Shown piece by piece: positions 1 through 6,471 of a stretch of DNA of 19,077 bases. Location: positions 1 to 19,077 of the forward strand of contig JAAYKB010000101.1 in NCBI GenBank assembly GCA_012522615.1, written 5' to 3'. The notes below the pieces were generated by a model. The model did no database searches. It was not told where the DNA came from and saw only the letters and a list, made by a program, of their open reading frames with translations. Source of the stretch: Clostridiales bacterium (GTDB taxonomy: Bacteria > Bacillota > Clostridia > Oscillospirales > Acutalibacteraceae). The position numbers and the translations under genes were made by a program. Each line of letters opens with the position of its first letter. Position 1 is the stretch's first letter.

Positions 1-344
1 GTGGTTGTCGAACGATTACCCGATTCGGTTGAACCCGAATAAGCAGGGTGCCGGCCGGTTGTGTTATGGGGCTTTGTTGTTTCACTTTCGGAGATATTGC
101 TTTCGTTTGCCCGGCTGTCAGCCGTTCCGAATATCGGAGGGGTTCCGCCATTAAACCAATGCAGACCAATCCCGATAGCCGCTACCGCTACGCACGCCGC
201 CGCGGTTATACCAACAACAGTCTGCACTTGAAATGACAAACGGCACCGGATAGCCGCCTTGTTTACGGCATGGTAAAAGCGTTGTTCTTCCGCTGGGTCT
301 ACACATATGGCGTCCAGCTCAGATTTATATGATTCCCAAAGCAT
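1..344 (-). CDS. Putative anti-sigma factor (membrane protein), partial
   Basis: This minus-strand reading frame has no stop codon from its start to the window edge, so the C-terminal part is missing. It begins MLWESYKSELDAICV and has a soluble stretch of about 45 residues. One hydrophobic segment follows (core VVGITAAACVAVAAIGIG), then a Ser/Thr/Gly-rich outer part. The start at 344 is preceded by GGAGAG with a 7-base gap; an ATG at 350 has almost no gap and is less likely. The gene starts inside the last codons of the ECF sigma factor, so the two are probably translationally coupled. A short cytoplasmic N-terminus, one membrane helix and an outer domain, directly after an ECF sigma gene, is the usual layout of an anti-sigma factor. 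No zinc-binding HxxxCxxC motif is visible, so the role rests on position and topology rather than on a recognised domain. Confidence 0.6.
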   Translation of the reverse strand, partial: MLWESYKSELDAICVDPAEEQRFYHAVNKAAIRCRLSFQVQTVVGITAAACVAVAAIGIGLHWFNGGTPPIFGTADSRANESNISESETTKPHNTTGRHPAYSGSTESGNRSTT

Positions 345-840
345 CGTCATTCTCTCCAATCATTGTTTTTAGCAGTGACTTGGCGCGCAGATGCCAAGTC
401 TGAACCGTGCTTACCTTTTTACTCAGGATAGCGGCGATTTCAACCAGTGGATACCCCTCGTAATAATGCAGATAGATAACCATTCGGTATTTTTCCGGAA
501 GCTGCCGCACCAAATCAAGCAACGCGTATTCCTGTTCTGTAGTACACGACGGCAGCTCATCCCCGGTAAGTGTGTTTTTCTTTACCCAAAAGGAGCGCAG
601 ATGGTTCTTACACAGATTGACAGCGACCCGAATAAACCAAGCCTTTTCATGCTCTGTGTCGTTATATTCCGGACATTTTTCAGCCCAGCGCATAAACACC
701 TCTTGAACAATATCCTCTGCATCGGCACGGTTCCCTGTGTAATGAAGGGCTATGCGGAGCAGAAGATTTCCGTATGTCCGGACTACACGCATGGCTTCGT
801 CGGCGCCAACGAGATCATGCACACCCTCACCCCTTTTCAC
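325..840 (-). CDS. ECF-type RNA polymerase sigma factor
   Basis: A 171-residue sigma-70 family factor of the extracytoplasmic function type. It would direct RNA polymerase to a small stress or envelope regulon. Region 2 is at about residues 15-80, with the typical stretch GNRADAEDIVQEVFMRWAEK followed by AWFIRVAVNLCKN. Region 4 is at about 105-160, with LPEKYRMVIYLHYYEGYPLVEIA and a helix-turn-helix ending in STVQTWHLRAK. There is no region 1 or 3 and the length is normal for the group. The ATG at 840 has AGGTG 8 bases upstream; an in-frame GTG at 822 preceded by AGGGG is a possible alternative. The 3' end overlaps the start of the putative anti-sigma gene. The family is clear; the exact subgroup and target promoters are not. 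Confidence 0.93.
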   Translation of the reverse strand: MKRGEGVHDLVGADEAMRVVRTYGNLLLRIALHYTGNRADAEDIVQEVFMRWAEKCPEYNDTEHEKAWFIRVAVNLCKNHLRSFWVKKNTLTGDELPSCTTEQEYALLDLVRQLPEKYRMVIYLHYYEGYPLVEIAAILSKKVSTVQTWHLRAKSLLKTMIGENDDALGII

Positions 841-897
841 TATATAAACACCTAATACCGGAAAAAACGCTCACCAAAATGAAAATTGCTGTCTATA

Positions 898-930
898 TGT
901 CAAAGTATCACGTATAACTATATGTGTCAA
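898..930 (-). promoter_or_regulatory. Candidate promoter region of the sigma factor gene, with repeated TTGACA boxes
   Basis: On the minus strand TTGACA (930-925) is followed after 17 bases by TACTTT (907-902), a poor -10 match. A second TTGACA (903-898) follows. Both boxes sit in near-identical words, TTGACACATATAG and TTGACATATAG, about 27 bases apart. This may be a housekeeping promoter, an autoregulated ECF promoter or a repeated binding site; the sequence alone does not decide. Confidence 0.4.
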
Positions 931-1002
931 TAAATGTGGTGCTTCGTCAGCGGACTAAAGAAAAACCGCTGTAAAAAAATAGCCTTGTTTTGATTTGTAT
1001 GG

Positions 1003-1031
1003 TTGAAAACAAAGGCAATATGCTGTACAAT
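1003..1031 (+). promoter_or_regulatory. Sigma-A type promoter for pgi
   Basis: TTGAAA (1003-1008), a spacer of exactly 17 bases, then TACAAT (1026-1031). Each box is one base from consensus. Transcription would start near 1038 and leave a leader of about 55 bases before pgi. Confidence 0.8.
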
Positions 1032-1092
1032 AAGAACAGAAGGAAAGCAACATGCAAAATCCGGTTTTTGTCTTTCCTAAGGGGGAATATTA

Positions 1093-2433
1093 ATGTCGGT
1101 ATCTTTGGATACTCGTTATCTGAAAGACTTTGTAAGCCCGCATGAAATCGAAGCAATGCAGCAGCAGGTTGATGCGGCGCATGAACAGCTGCACTCGGGC
1201 AAAGGCTTGGGAAATGATTTTCTCGGCTGGCTGAAGTTACCCGCCGAATATGATAAAAAGGAATTTGAACGCATAAAAAATGCCGCCTCCAGGATACAAA
1301 AGGACTCCGATGTTTTTGTTGTAATCGGCATCGGAGGGTCGTATCTGGGGGCGCGCGCTGCAATTGAGTTCTTGAAATCTCCGTTGTATAACACAAAACG
1401 CAAGAATACTCCGGATATATACTTTGCGGGTAACAGCATCAGTTCAACCGCATTGTCGGAGCTCCTCGAGCTTTGCGAGGGACGCAGGGTTTCAATTAAT
1501 GTCATCTCCAAATCCGGCACAACCACCGAGCCAGCACTGGCCTTCCGGATATTCCGTGAATATCTGGAGCGCACGGTCGGCGCCGAGGAGGCAAAAAACC
1601 GAATTTACGTCACGACCGACAAGGCACGCGGAACCCTGAAGGGCCTTGCGGACCGCGAGGGGTATGAGACCTTTGTGATTCCGGACAACGTCGGGGGGCG
1701 TTTTTCTGTCCTGACCGCTGTCGGACTGCTTCCTATTGCTGTGGCGGGGTGTGATATTGACGCTTTGATGACGGGGGCTGCCCGCGCCATGTCCGAGCTT
1801 TCAAACTCCAATCTTGACAAAAACGACTGTTATTTATATGCCGCCATCCGCAATATAATGTACAGAAAGGGGCGGGCGGTCGAGCTGATGGTCAGCTACG
1901 AGCCTAGCTATGCCATGATGTCCGAATGGTGGAAGCAGCTGTACGGCGAAAGCGAGGGCAAGGACGGCAAGGGGTTGTTCCCCGCCTCGGTGGTGTTCTC
2001 GACAGACCTCCATTCCCTGGGTCAGTTCGTACAGGACGGCTCCAATATAATCTTTGAAACCGTTGTGCTGATTGATAAACCCCAAAAGGAGATAATGATT
2101 AAGGAAGACCCCGAAAATGTGGACGGACTTAATTTTCTGGCGGGTAAGACCATGGATTATATCAATAAAAAGGCGTTCGAGGGCACGGTTCTTGCCCACG
2201 GCGACGGCGGCACCCCCAGTCTGGTGATTCGTCTTCCTGCCGCTAATGAGTCGGCGCTTGGTTATCTAATCTATTTCTTTGAGAAGGCATGTGCGATTTC
2301 GGGCTATATGCTGGGCGTCAACCCGTTTGACCAGCCCGGTGTTGAAGGCTATAAGCGCAATATGTTTGCACTGCTTGGCAAGCCAGGCTATGAAGATGAG
2401 AAGGTAGGTTTAGAAAAAAGACTTGGTCGCTGA
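1093..2433 (+). CDS. pgi: Glucose-6-phosphate isomerase
   Basis: This cytoplasmic enzyme interconverts glucose 6-phosphate and fructose 6-phosphate in glycolysis and gluconeogenesis. The protein is 446 residues, the usual length of the bacterial/Firmicute type. The phosphate-binding loop SKSGTTTE is at 139-146. The first family signature is at about 198-211 (DNVGGRFSVLTAVG) and the second at about 404-421 (ending FDQPGVEGYK). Expected catalytic residues are visible: Glu286 in GESEGK, His307 in DLHSLGQ and Lys421. The ATG has AAGGGGG about 8 bases upstream and a good promoter at 1003-1031. The next gene follows after 81 bases on the same strand with no strong terminator, so some readthrough is likely. 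The identification is very secure. Confidence 0.98.
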   Translation: MSVSLDTRYLKDFVSPHEIEAMQQQVDAAHEQLHSGKGLGNDFLGWLKLPAEYDKKEFERIKNAASRIQKDSDVFVVIGIGGSYLGARAAIEFLKSPLYNTKRKNTPDIYFAGNSISSTALSELLELCEGRRVSINVISKSGTTTEPALAFRIFREYLERTVGAEEAKNRIYVTTDKARGTLKGLADREGYETFVIPDNVGGRFSVLTAVGLLPIAVAGCDIDALMTGAARAMSELSNSNLDKNDCYLYAAIRNIMYRKGRAVELMVSYEPSYAMMSEWWKQLYGESEGKDGKGLFPASVVFSTDLHSLGQFVQDGSNIIFETVVLIDKPQKEIMIKEDPENVDGLNFLAGKTMDYINKKAFEGTVLAHGDGGTPSLVIRLPAANESALGYLIYFFEKACAISGYMLGVNPFDQPGVEGYKRNMFALLGKPGYEDEKVGLEKRLGR

Positions 2434-2463
2434 TCTGCGGCTGGATTCGTTTTCCCCGTCTAA

Positions 2464-2480
2464 CACCGCAATTTGCGGTT
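2464..2480 (+). other. Small hairpin after pgi
   Basis: ACCGCAA and TTGCGGT form a near-perfect 7-bp inverted repeat around one base (realistically 6 bp with a 3-base loop). There is no T run after it, so it is more likely an RNA-stability or processing hairpin than a terminator. Confidence 0.35.
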
Positions 2481-2514
2481 ATACTAAACATTAGGATATT
2501 AGGAGGAAATGAAA

Positions 2515-2931
2515 ATGGTTAATTTAATCCTCGGCAACAAAGGCTCCGGTAAAACAAAGCTTCTGATCGACAAGTGCAATACGGCAACGGCTAATTCAAA
2601 AGGTAATGTGGTGTTTATTGAAAAGAACAACAGCCAGTTGTACTATAACATCGGTCACAAGACCCGCCTTGTTGCGGCGGACGACTATGGGGTTCAAGGC
2701 TACGACGCTTTTTACGGTTTCATTTCCGGTATGTGTGCGGGGGACTATGACATTACTGATATATTCATCGATTCCACCCTGAAAATCGGCGGCAGGGATA
2801 TGGACGAGCTTGCCGCATTTATCGAAAGGCTTAATATACTGTCCGAAAAATCGGAGGTTAATCTGGTGCTGACCGTTTCGGCTGACAAGGACGACCTGCC
2901 CGCCGAAATTTCAAAATACGCTATCGAATAA
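2515..2931 (+). CDS. Small P-loop NTPase of unknown role
   Basis: A 138-residue soluble protein. It opens with a beta strand and a clear Walker A loop GNKGSGKT (residues 7-14), and has a plausible Walker B strand in DITDIFIDS near the middle. The rest alternates predicted strands and helices and has no extra recognisable domain, so it is little more than a nucleotide-binding core. Similar short clostridial proteins are sometimes labelled twitching-motility ATPases, but none of the further PilT motifs is visible and I do not support that name. An ATG at 2509 lies only 2 bases after AGGAGG (2501-2506). The ATG at 2515 has an 8-base gap and is the better start. The gene follows pgi and is closed by the terminator at 3021-3052. 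NTP binding is well supported; the cellular role is unknown. Confidence 0.75.
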   Translation: MVNLILGNKGSGKTKLLIDKCNTATANSKGNVVFIEKNNSQLYYNIGHKTRLVAADDYGVQGYDAFYGFISGMCAGDYDITDIFIDSTLKIGGRDMDELAAFIERLNILSEKSEVNLVLTVSADKDDLPAEISKYAIE

Positions 2932-3020
2932 TCATTTTTCGTTTCGGGTATCCCGGGCCGAATTATAATTCAAATCACCTTTATCCCGCCGCTTTGCTGC
3001 GGGCGAGAATGTCATTTTAT

Positions 3021-3052
3021 GCGGCGGAGGCACTGCCTTCGCCGCTGTTTTT
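3021..3052 (+). terminator. Strong intrinsic terminator after the P-loop gene
   Basis: An 11-bp GC-rich stem (3021-3031 with 3035-3045, one G-U pair) closes a 3-base ACT loop and is followed by TGTTTTT. This should end the pgi/P-loop transcript. Confidence 0.88.
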
Positions 3053-3067
3053 CGGAATCTATTCATT

Positions 3068-3083
3068 TGCCGCGTATGCGGCA
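3068..3083 (+). other. Hairpin just before the ribosome binding site of the ligase-family gene
   Basis: TGCCGC and GCGGCA pair around a GTAT loop directly before AGGGGAGG. It may affect translation initiation or mark the 5' end of the next transcript. No clear promoter was found between the terminator and this hairpin. Confidence 0.35.
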
Positions 3084-3098
3084 GGGGAGGAATAACCC

Positions 3099-3911
3099 AT
3101 GGCAATCTGGTATGAAGGCAATCTCAACCTGTCTGAAAACAGGCGGGAGCAAAACGGCGTCACCTACTATATTCGCGGCGTGCGTGAGGTCGAGGGGATT
3201 CGTTTTGAGCGGTATGCGATAAACACGCATTTTATCGAGAGAGGAGAGGATTATATCGAGGTTGCCCGACGTTATATCCTGCCGTTGTACCTGCCGGGCG
3301 ATATAGCGGCAATGGGCGAAAAAGTCATTTCCATGTGCCAGAACAACACGGTTGAAATGAAGGATGTAAAGCTCGGGTTCTGGGCAAAGCTTTTATCAAG
3401 GTTTGCGACCCGCAACATCAACGGCATCGGAATGGACGAGCCTTACAAGCTCCAGCTTGCAATCAATATAAAAGGTTTGCCGCTTATTTTATGGGCGTGC
3501 TTTTGCGGGGCGGTCTGCCGCGTTTTCGGAAAGCGGGGAGTTTTTTATAAGATTGTCGGGCAGGATGTTGCAGGTATCGACGGCTTTTATAAAAACTCGT
3601 CCTTTGAACGGTACCATACCCTTGCGGTGCTCAATCCCAGAGAACCCGACAGGGTCTGCGCCGAAATAGAGCAGGAACTGGGTATCGCCTGCATGGTGGT
3701 TGACGCAAACGACATAAATGTTGAGATACTCGGGCGTTCGCCGTCTTTGCAGGACAAGCCCCCGGAGTATCTCGCCGAGCTGATACGTGACAATCCCTCA
3801 GGGCAGGACGATGAGCTTACTCCGTTTGTGATTGTGCGTGATATTAAGGACGCACCCGCCCAGCCGTATAAACCGGTTGAGCCGTTGGATCATCCTCCGA
3901 CTGGGCATTGA
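3099..3911 (+). CDS. Coenzyme F420-0:L-glutamate ligase family protein (CofE-like)
   Basis: A 270-residue protein resembling the CofE/FbiB ligase family, which adds glutamate to coenzyme F420-0 in methanogens and actinobacteria. The N-terminal part shows the family pattern: INTHFIERGEDYIEVARRYI, then LPGDIAAMGEKVISMCQ (about residues 41-81). This matches the usual sequence in which a gated threonine/histidine segment precedes a GD...EKV..I.Q motif. A hydrophobic stretch LPLILWACFCGAVCRVFG lies near residues 126-143. The C-terminus (PAQPYKPVEPLDHPPTGH) is proline-rich and looks disordered. The start has AGGGGAGG with an 8-base gap. Clostridia generally lack F420, and no other F420 gene is present here, so the substrate is probably different. 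Family membership is fairly secure; the reaction is not. Confidence 0.7.
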   Translation: MAIWYEGNLNLSENRREQNGVTYYIRGVREVEGIRFERYAINTHFIERGEDYIEVARRYILPLYLPGDIAAMGEKVISMCQNNTVEMKDVKLGFWAKLLSRFATRNINGIGMDEPYKLQLAINIKGLPLILWACFCGAVCRVFGKRGVFYKIVGQDVAGIDGFYKNSSFERYHTLAVLNPREPDRVCAEIEQELGIACMVVDANDINVEILGRSPSLQDKPPEYLAELIRDNPSGQDDELTPFVIVRDIKDAPAQPYKPVEPLDHPPTGH

Positions 3912-3952
3912 TTTGCTTGTATAGCACGGGCGGCGGTAAAATCATCCCCCGC

Positions 3953-3973
3953 CGGAGAAATGTTTCCGTTTTT
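3953..3973 (+). terminator. Possible weak terminator before the xylose regulator
   Basis: CGGA-AA and TT-TCCG pair around an ATG loop with one bulged G, followed by TTTTT. A GC-rich inverted repeat (CGGCGG...CCGCCG) lies just upstream at about 3931-3954. The stem is short, so efficiency is uncertain. Confidence 0.45.
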
Positions 3974-3976
3974 GCT

Positions 3977-4005
3977 TTGACATTTGTATCTAATCGTGGT
4001 ACACT
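3977..4005 (+). promoter_or_regulatory. Promoter of the LacI-family xylose regulator
   Basis: A perfect TTGACA (3977-3982), a 17-base spacer and TACACT (4000-4005). Transcription should begin near 4012, inside the palindrome at 4011-4024, so a bound repressor would block its own gene. Confidence 0.8.
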
Positions 4006-4010
4006 ATAAA

Positions 4011-4024
4011 CGTTCACGTGAACG
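4011..4024 (+). promoter_or_regulatory. Operator 1: perfect palindrome CGTTCACGTGAACG
   Basis: A perfect 14-bp palindrome with a central CG, as expected for LacI-family sites. It lies directly after the -10 box of the regulator gene and before its ribosome binding site. It matches the palindrome upstream of xylA (5097-5110) at 11 of 14 positions. Confidence 0.8.
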
Positions 4025-4036
4025 GGAGGATAAGGG

Positions 4037-5053
4037 ATGTCAATAACATCAAAGCAGCTTGCCGAACTTGCGGGGGTATCCAGAGGAACGGTTGACCGTG
4101 CGCTTAATCACCGTGGCGGTGTAAGGCCGAGTGTTCAGCAGCGGATCGAGGAACTGGCGCGCAAGTATAACTACCGTCCGAACAGGGCGGGGAAGGCTTT
4201 GGTTATGCGGGATACGCTTAATATCGGAATCATTATAAATTCTGTAGGCAACCCGTTTTTTGACGAAGTAAAACGAGGGCTTGAAGCTGCCAAGGCCGAT
4301 TATTCTGATTTTTCGATTAATCTCAACTGGCATGAGGAAAAGGGATATGATGTCGAGCGGCAGTTAAAACAGATAGAAGATATATCCGAAATGTCGGGAA
4401 CCATTATCACCCCGATTAACCATCCCGATATAGCCGAGCGGCTCAACCATATAATTCAGGGCAAAAAGCATCCCGTGATTACCCTCAACAACGACATTAA
4501 TAATTGCGCCAGGTTTGCCTATGTCGGTTGCAACTATTTTCAAAGCGGGCAGACGGCCGGGCAGATTATGGGACTGCTGACCAACGGAAACGCACGTATC
4601 CTTGCGGTAACCGGTTCAAAAAAGGTGTTGGGTCACAATCAAAGACTCGAAGGATTTATCGGGGTTTTGAAGTCTGATTATCCTAAAACAAGAATTGCAG
4701 GCATCATTGAAAACAATGATGATGACGATCGTTCGGCATACGAGGTGGCGAGAGCGATTGCCGGGGATTCCTCGATTGACGCGTTGTACTTTTGTGCCGG
4801 AGGGGTAACCGGAGGGGTATATGCGGCGGTATCACAATGCAGGAAAAAGCCTGTTATCGTTACCTGTGACCTTACCGAGGGAATTCAAAAACTGATCAGA
4901 GAGGGTTTGGTGCAGGCCACTGTAGACCAGCAGCCTTACTGGCAGGGGTATACATCCATGAAGGTATTGCTTGATTATTTATTGTTTCATGTCGTTCCGG
5001 AGTCTGACTTGATGTACGCCCGCAACGAGATTCGGGTAAAATATAATATATAG
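4037..5053 (+). CDS. LacI-family transcriptional regulator, probably of the xylose operon
   Basis: A 338-residue DNA-binding regulator. The N-terminal helix-turn-helix is at residues 4-25 (SKQLAELAGVSRGTVDRALN), followed by the hinge region with YNYRPNRAGKAL, where the family's minor-groove leucine is kept. Residues from about 60 onward form a periplasmic-binding-protein-like sugar domain (IGIIINSVGNPFFDEVKRGLEAA; later QTAGQIMGLL and VTCDLTEGIQKLI). This fold resembles ribose/xylose-binding proteins more than classical LacI. Residue Asp in TVDRALN replaces the usual Ser of TVSRVLN in the recognition helix. The ATG has GGGAGG with a 7-base gap. Matching palindromes at its own promoter and before xylA point to autoregulation and control of xylAB. 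Many Firmicutes instead use ROK-family XylR for this job. The inducer is inferred to be xylose or a derivative. Confidence 0.92.
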   Translation: MSITSKQLAELAGVSRGTVDRALNHRGGVRPSVQQRIEELARKYNYRPNRAGKALVMRDTLNIGIIINSVGNPFFDEVKRGLEAAKADYSDFSINLNWHEEKGYDVERQLKQIEDISEMSGTIITPINHPDIAERLNHIIQGKKHPVITLNNDINNCARFAYVGCNYFQSGQTAGQIMGLLTNGNARILAVTGSKKVLGHNQRLEGFIGVLKSDYPKTRIAGIIENNDDDDRSAYEVARAIAGDSSIDALYFCAGGVTGGVYAAVSQCRKKPVIVTCDLTEGIQKLIREGLVQATVDQQPYWQGYTSMKVLLDYLLFHVVPESDLMYARNEIRVKYNI

Positions 5054-5057
5054 ATTT

Positions 5058-5086
5058 TTGCTGCTGTTATAGAGGCAGCTTAAATA
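5058..5086 (+). promoter_or_regulatory. Possible xylA promoter
   Basis: TTGCTG (5058-5063), a 17-base spacer and TAAATA (5081-5086), overlapping an AATAAT at 5083-5088. Both boxes are weak matches. The position just upstream of operator 2 parallels the arrangement at the regulator promoter, which supports the call. Confidence 0.5.
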
Positions 5087-5096
5087 ATACAAAAAC

Positions 5097-5110
5097 CGTG
5101 CACGTGCACT
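5097..5110 (+). promoter_or_regulatory. Operator 2: palindrome CGTGCACGTGCACT upstream of xylA
   Basis: The inner 12 bases GTGCACGTGCAC are a perfect palindrome with the same CACGTG core as operator 1. It sits between the likely xylA promoter and the ribosome binding site AAGGAGG (5114-5120), where a bound repressor would block transcription of xylAB. Confidence 0.78.
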
Positions 5111-5129
5111 AGATTAAGGAGGCGTCAGT

Positions 5130-6449
5130 ATGCAGGAGTTTTTCAAGGGTATTCCCCAAATACGCTATGAGGGGGCGAAAACAACCAATCCGCTGGCTTT
5201 CCGGTTTTATAACCCGGACGAGGTAATTGCCGGTAAAACCATGCGGGAGCAGCTGCGGTTTGCAATGTCCTACTGGCATACCATGTGCGGCGACGGTATG
5301 GATATGTTCGGGCGCGGAACATACAGCAAAGATTTTGGCAAGACCGACCCAATGGAGATTTACAAGGCCAAGGCATATGCCGCTTTTGAGCTGATGAACA
5401 AGCTGGATATCGACTATTTTTGTTTTCACGACCGCGACATAAGTCCCGAGGCCGAAACCCTGGCGGAGACCAACGCCCGTCTGGATGAGATTACAGATTT
5501 GCTTCGGGAGCTTATGAAAAAGAACGGGAAAAACCTTTTGTGGGGGACTGCCAACTGTTTCAACAACCCACGTTACATGCACGGCGCAGGAACGTCGCCC
5601 AGTGCGGATGTGTTTGCCTTTGCGGCGGCGCAGATAAAAAAAGCTGTTGAGATTACCACCGCCCTGAACGGTGAAGGTTATGTATTCTGGGGCGGGCGAG
5701 AGGGTTATGAGACGCTGCTCAATACCGATATGGCGTTGGAGCTGGACAACATGGCAAGACTGATGCGTCTTACCGTGGATTATGCAAGGAACATCGGTTT
5801 TAAGGGCGATTTTTACATTGAGCCCAAGCCCAAGGAGCCGACAAAGCACCAGTATGATTTTGATGTCTCGACCGTTCTCGCATTTCTCAGGAAATATAAT
5901 CTCGAGCGGGATTTCAAGATGAATATCGAAGCAAATCATGCAACCCTCGCGCAGCATACCTTCCAGCACGAATTGGCGGTCGCGCGTATCAACGGGGTTT
6001 TTGGTTCCATTGATGCCAATCAGGGGGATTTGCTGATTGGGTGGGATACCGACCAGTTCCCGACAAATGTTTATGATACAACCCTGTGTATGCTGGAAGT
6101 ACTTAAGGCAGGAGGGTTTACAAAGGGCGGACTGAATTTTGATGCAAAGACAAGGCGGGGCTCCTTTAAGCCGGAGGACATTTTCTATTCGTATATCTCG
6201 GGCATGGACGCATTTGCACTTGGTCTTAGGATGGCGAACAGGATAATCGAAGACGGTCGGCTTGACGCATTTGTCGAAAGCCGTTACGCCAGCTGGAAGA
6301 GCGGAATCGGTGCAGACATCATATCAGGCAGGGCTTCAATGCAGTCGCTTGAAAGTTATGCTCTTGCCAAGGGCGATGTGATGGAATCAATTGAAAGCGG
6401 GCGGCAGGAGTATCTTGAAAATATCATAAACAATATAATGTTTGGATAA
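5130..6449 (+). CDS. xylA: Xylose isomerase (class II)
   Basis: This cytoplasmic, metal-dependent enzyme converts D-xylose to D-xylulose, and also acts on glucose. The protein is 439 residues with the longer N-terminus of class II enzymes. Catalytic His100 and Asp103 are in FCFHDRDI. Metal ligands and neighbours are in place: Glu231 and Lys233 (YIEPKPKEPTKHQYD), Glu267 and His270 (NIEANHAT), Asp295 (SIDANQGD), Asp306 and Asp308 (GWDTDQFPTN), and Asp338 (LNFDAK). The substrate-pocket Trp/Phe segment YWHTMCGDGMDMFG is at 48-60. The ATG is preceded by AAGGAGG with a 9-base gap. It is the first gene of a two-gene operon behind operator 2, and xylB begins 22 bases after its stop. No key residue is missing. 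Confidence 0.98.
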   Translation: MQEFFKGIPQIRYEGAKTTNPLAFRFYNPDEVIAGKTMREQLRFAMSYWHTMCGDGMDMFGRGTYSKDFGKTDPMEIYKAKAYAAFELMNKLDIDYFCFHDRDISPEAETLAETNARLDEITDLLRELMKKNGKNLLWGTANCFNNPRYMHGAGTSPSADVFAFAAAQIKKAVEITTALNGEGYVFWGGREGYETLLNTDMALELDNMARLMRLTVDYARNIGFKGDFYIEPKPKEPTKHQYDFDVSTVLAFLRKYNLERDFKMNIEANHATLAQHTFQHELAVARINGVFGSIDANQGDLLIGWDTDQFPTNVYDTTLCMLEVLKAGGFTKGGLNFDAKTRRGSFKPEDIFYSYISGMDAFALGLRMANRIIEDGRLDAFVESRYASWKSGIGADIISGRASMQSLESYALAKGDVMESIESGRQEYLENIINNIMFG

Positions 6450-6471
6450 TTTAAGACGGGAGGTAGGCTCT

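Noticed and set aside
391..855. A 154-codon plus-strand frame over the sigma factor gene
   Set aside because: It is antisense to a gene with clear sigma domains, has no ribosome binding site and its protein has no recognisable pattern.
947..1396. A 149-codon minus-strand frame over the pgi promoter and 5' end
   Set aside because: It runs through a good promoter and the pgi start on the other strand and looks like random composition.
2515..2931. PilT-type twitching motility ATPase
   Set aside because: Only Walker A and a possible Walker B are present; the Asp- and His-box motifs and normal length of PilT are absent, and no pilus genes are nearby.
5097..5110. CcpA catabolite (cre) site before xylA
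   Set aside because: The palindrome lacks the TGnAAnCG half-site pattern of cre and instead matches the palindrome at the LacI-type regulator gene.
5109..5969. A 286-codon minus-strand frame within xylA
   Set aside because: Long only because of codon bias on the opposite strand; xylA has all its catalytic residues, and the antisense product has no family features.
6442..6471. TTG start giving xylB ten more residues
   Set aside because: It lies inside xylA without a ribosome binding site, and the extra residues would include the GGGAGG that serves the GTG at 6472.
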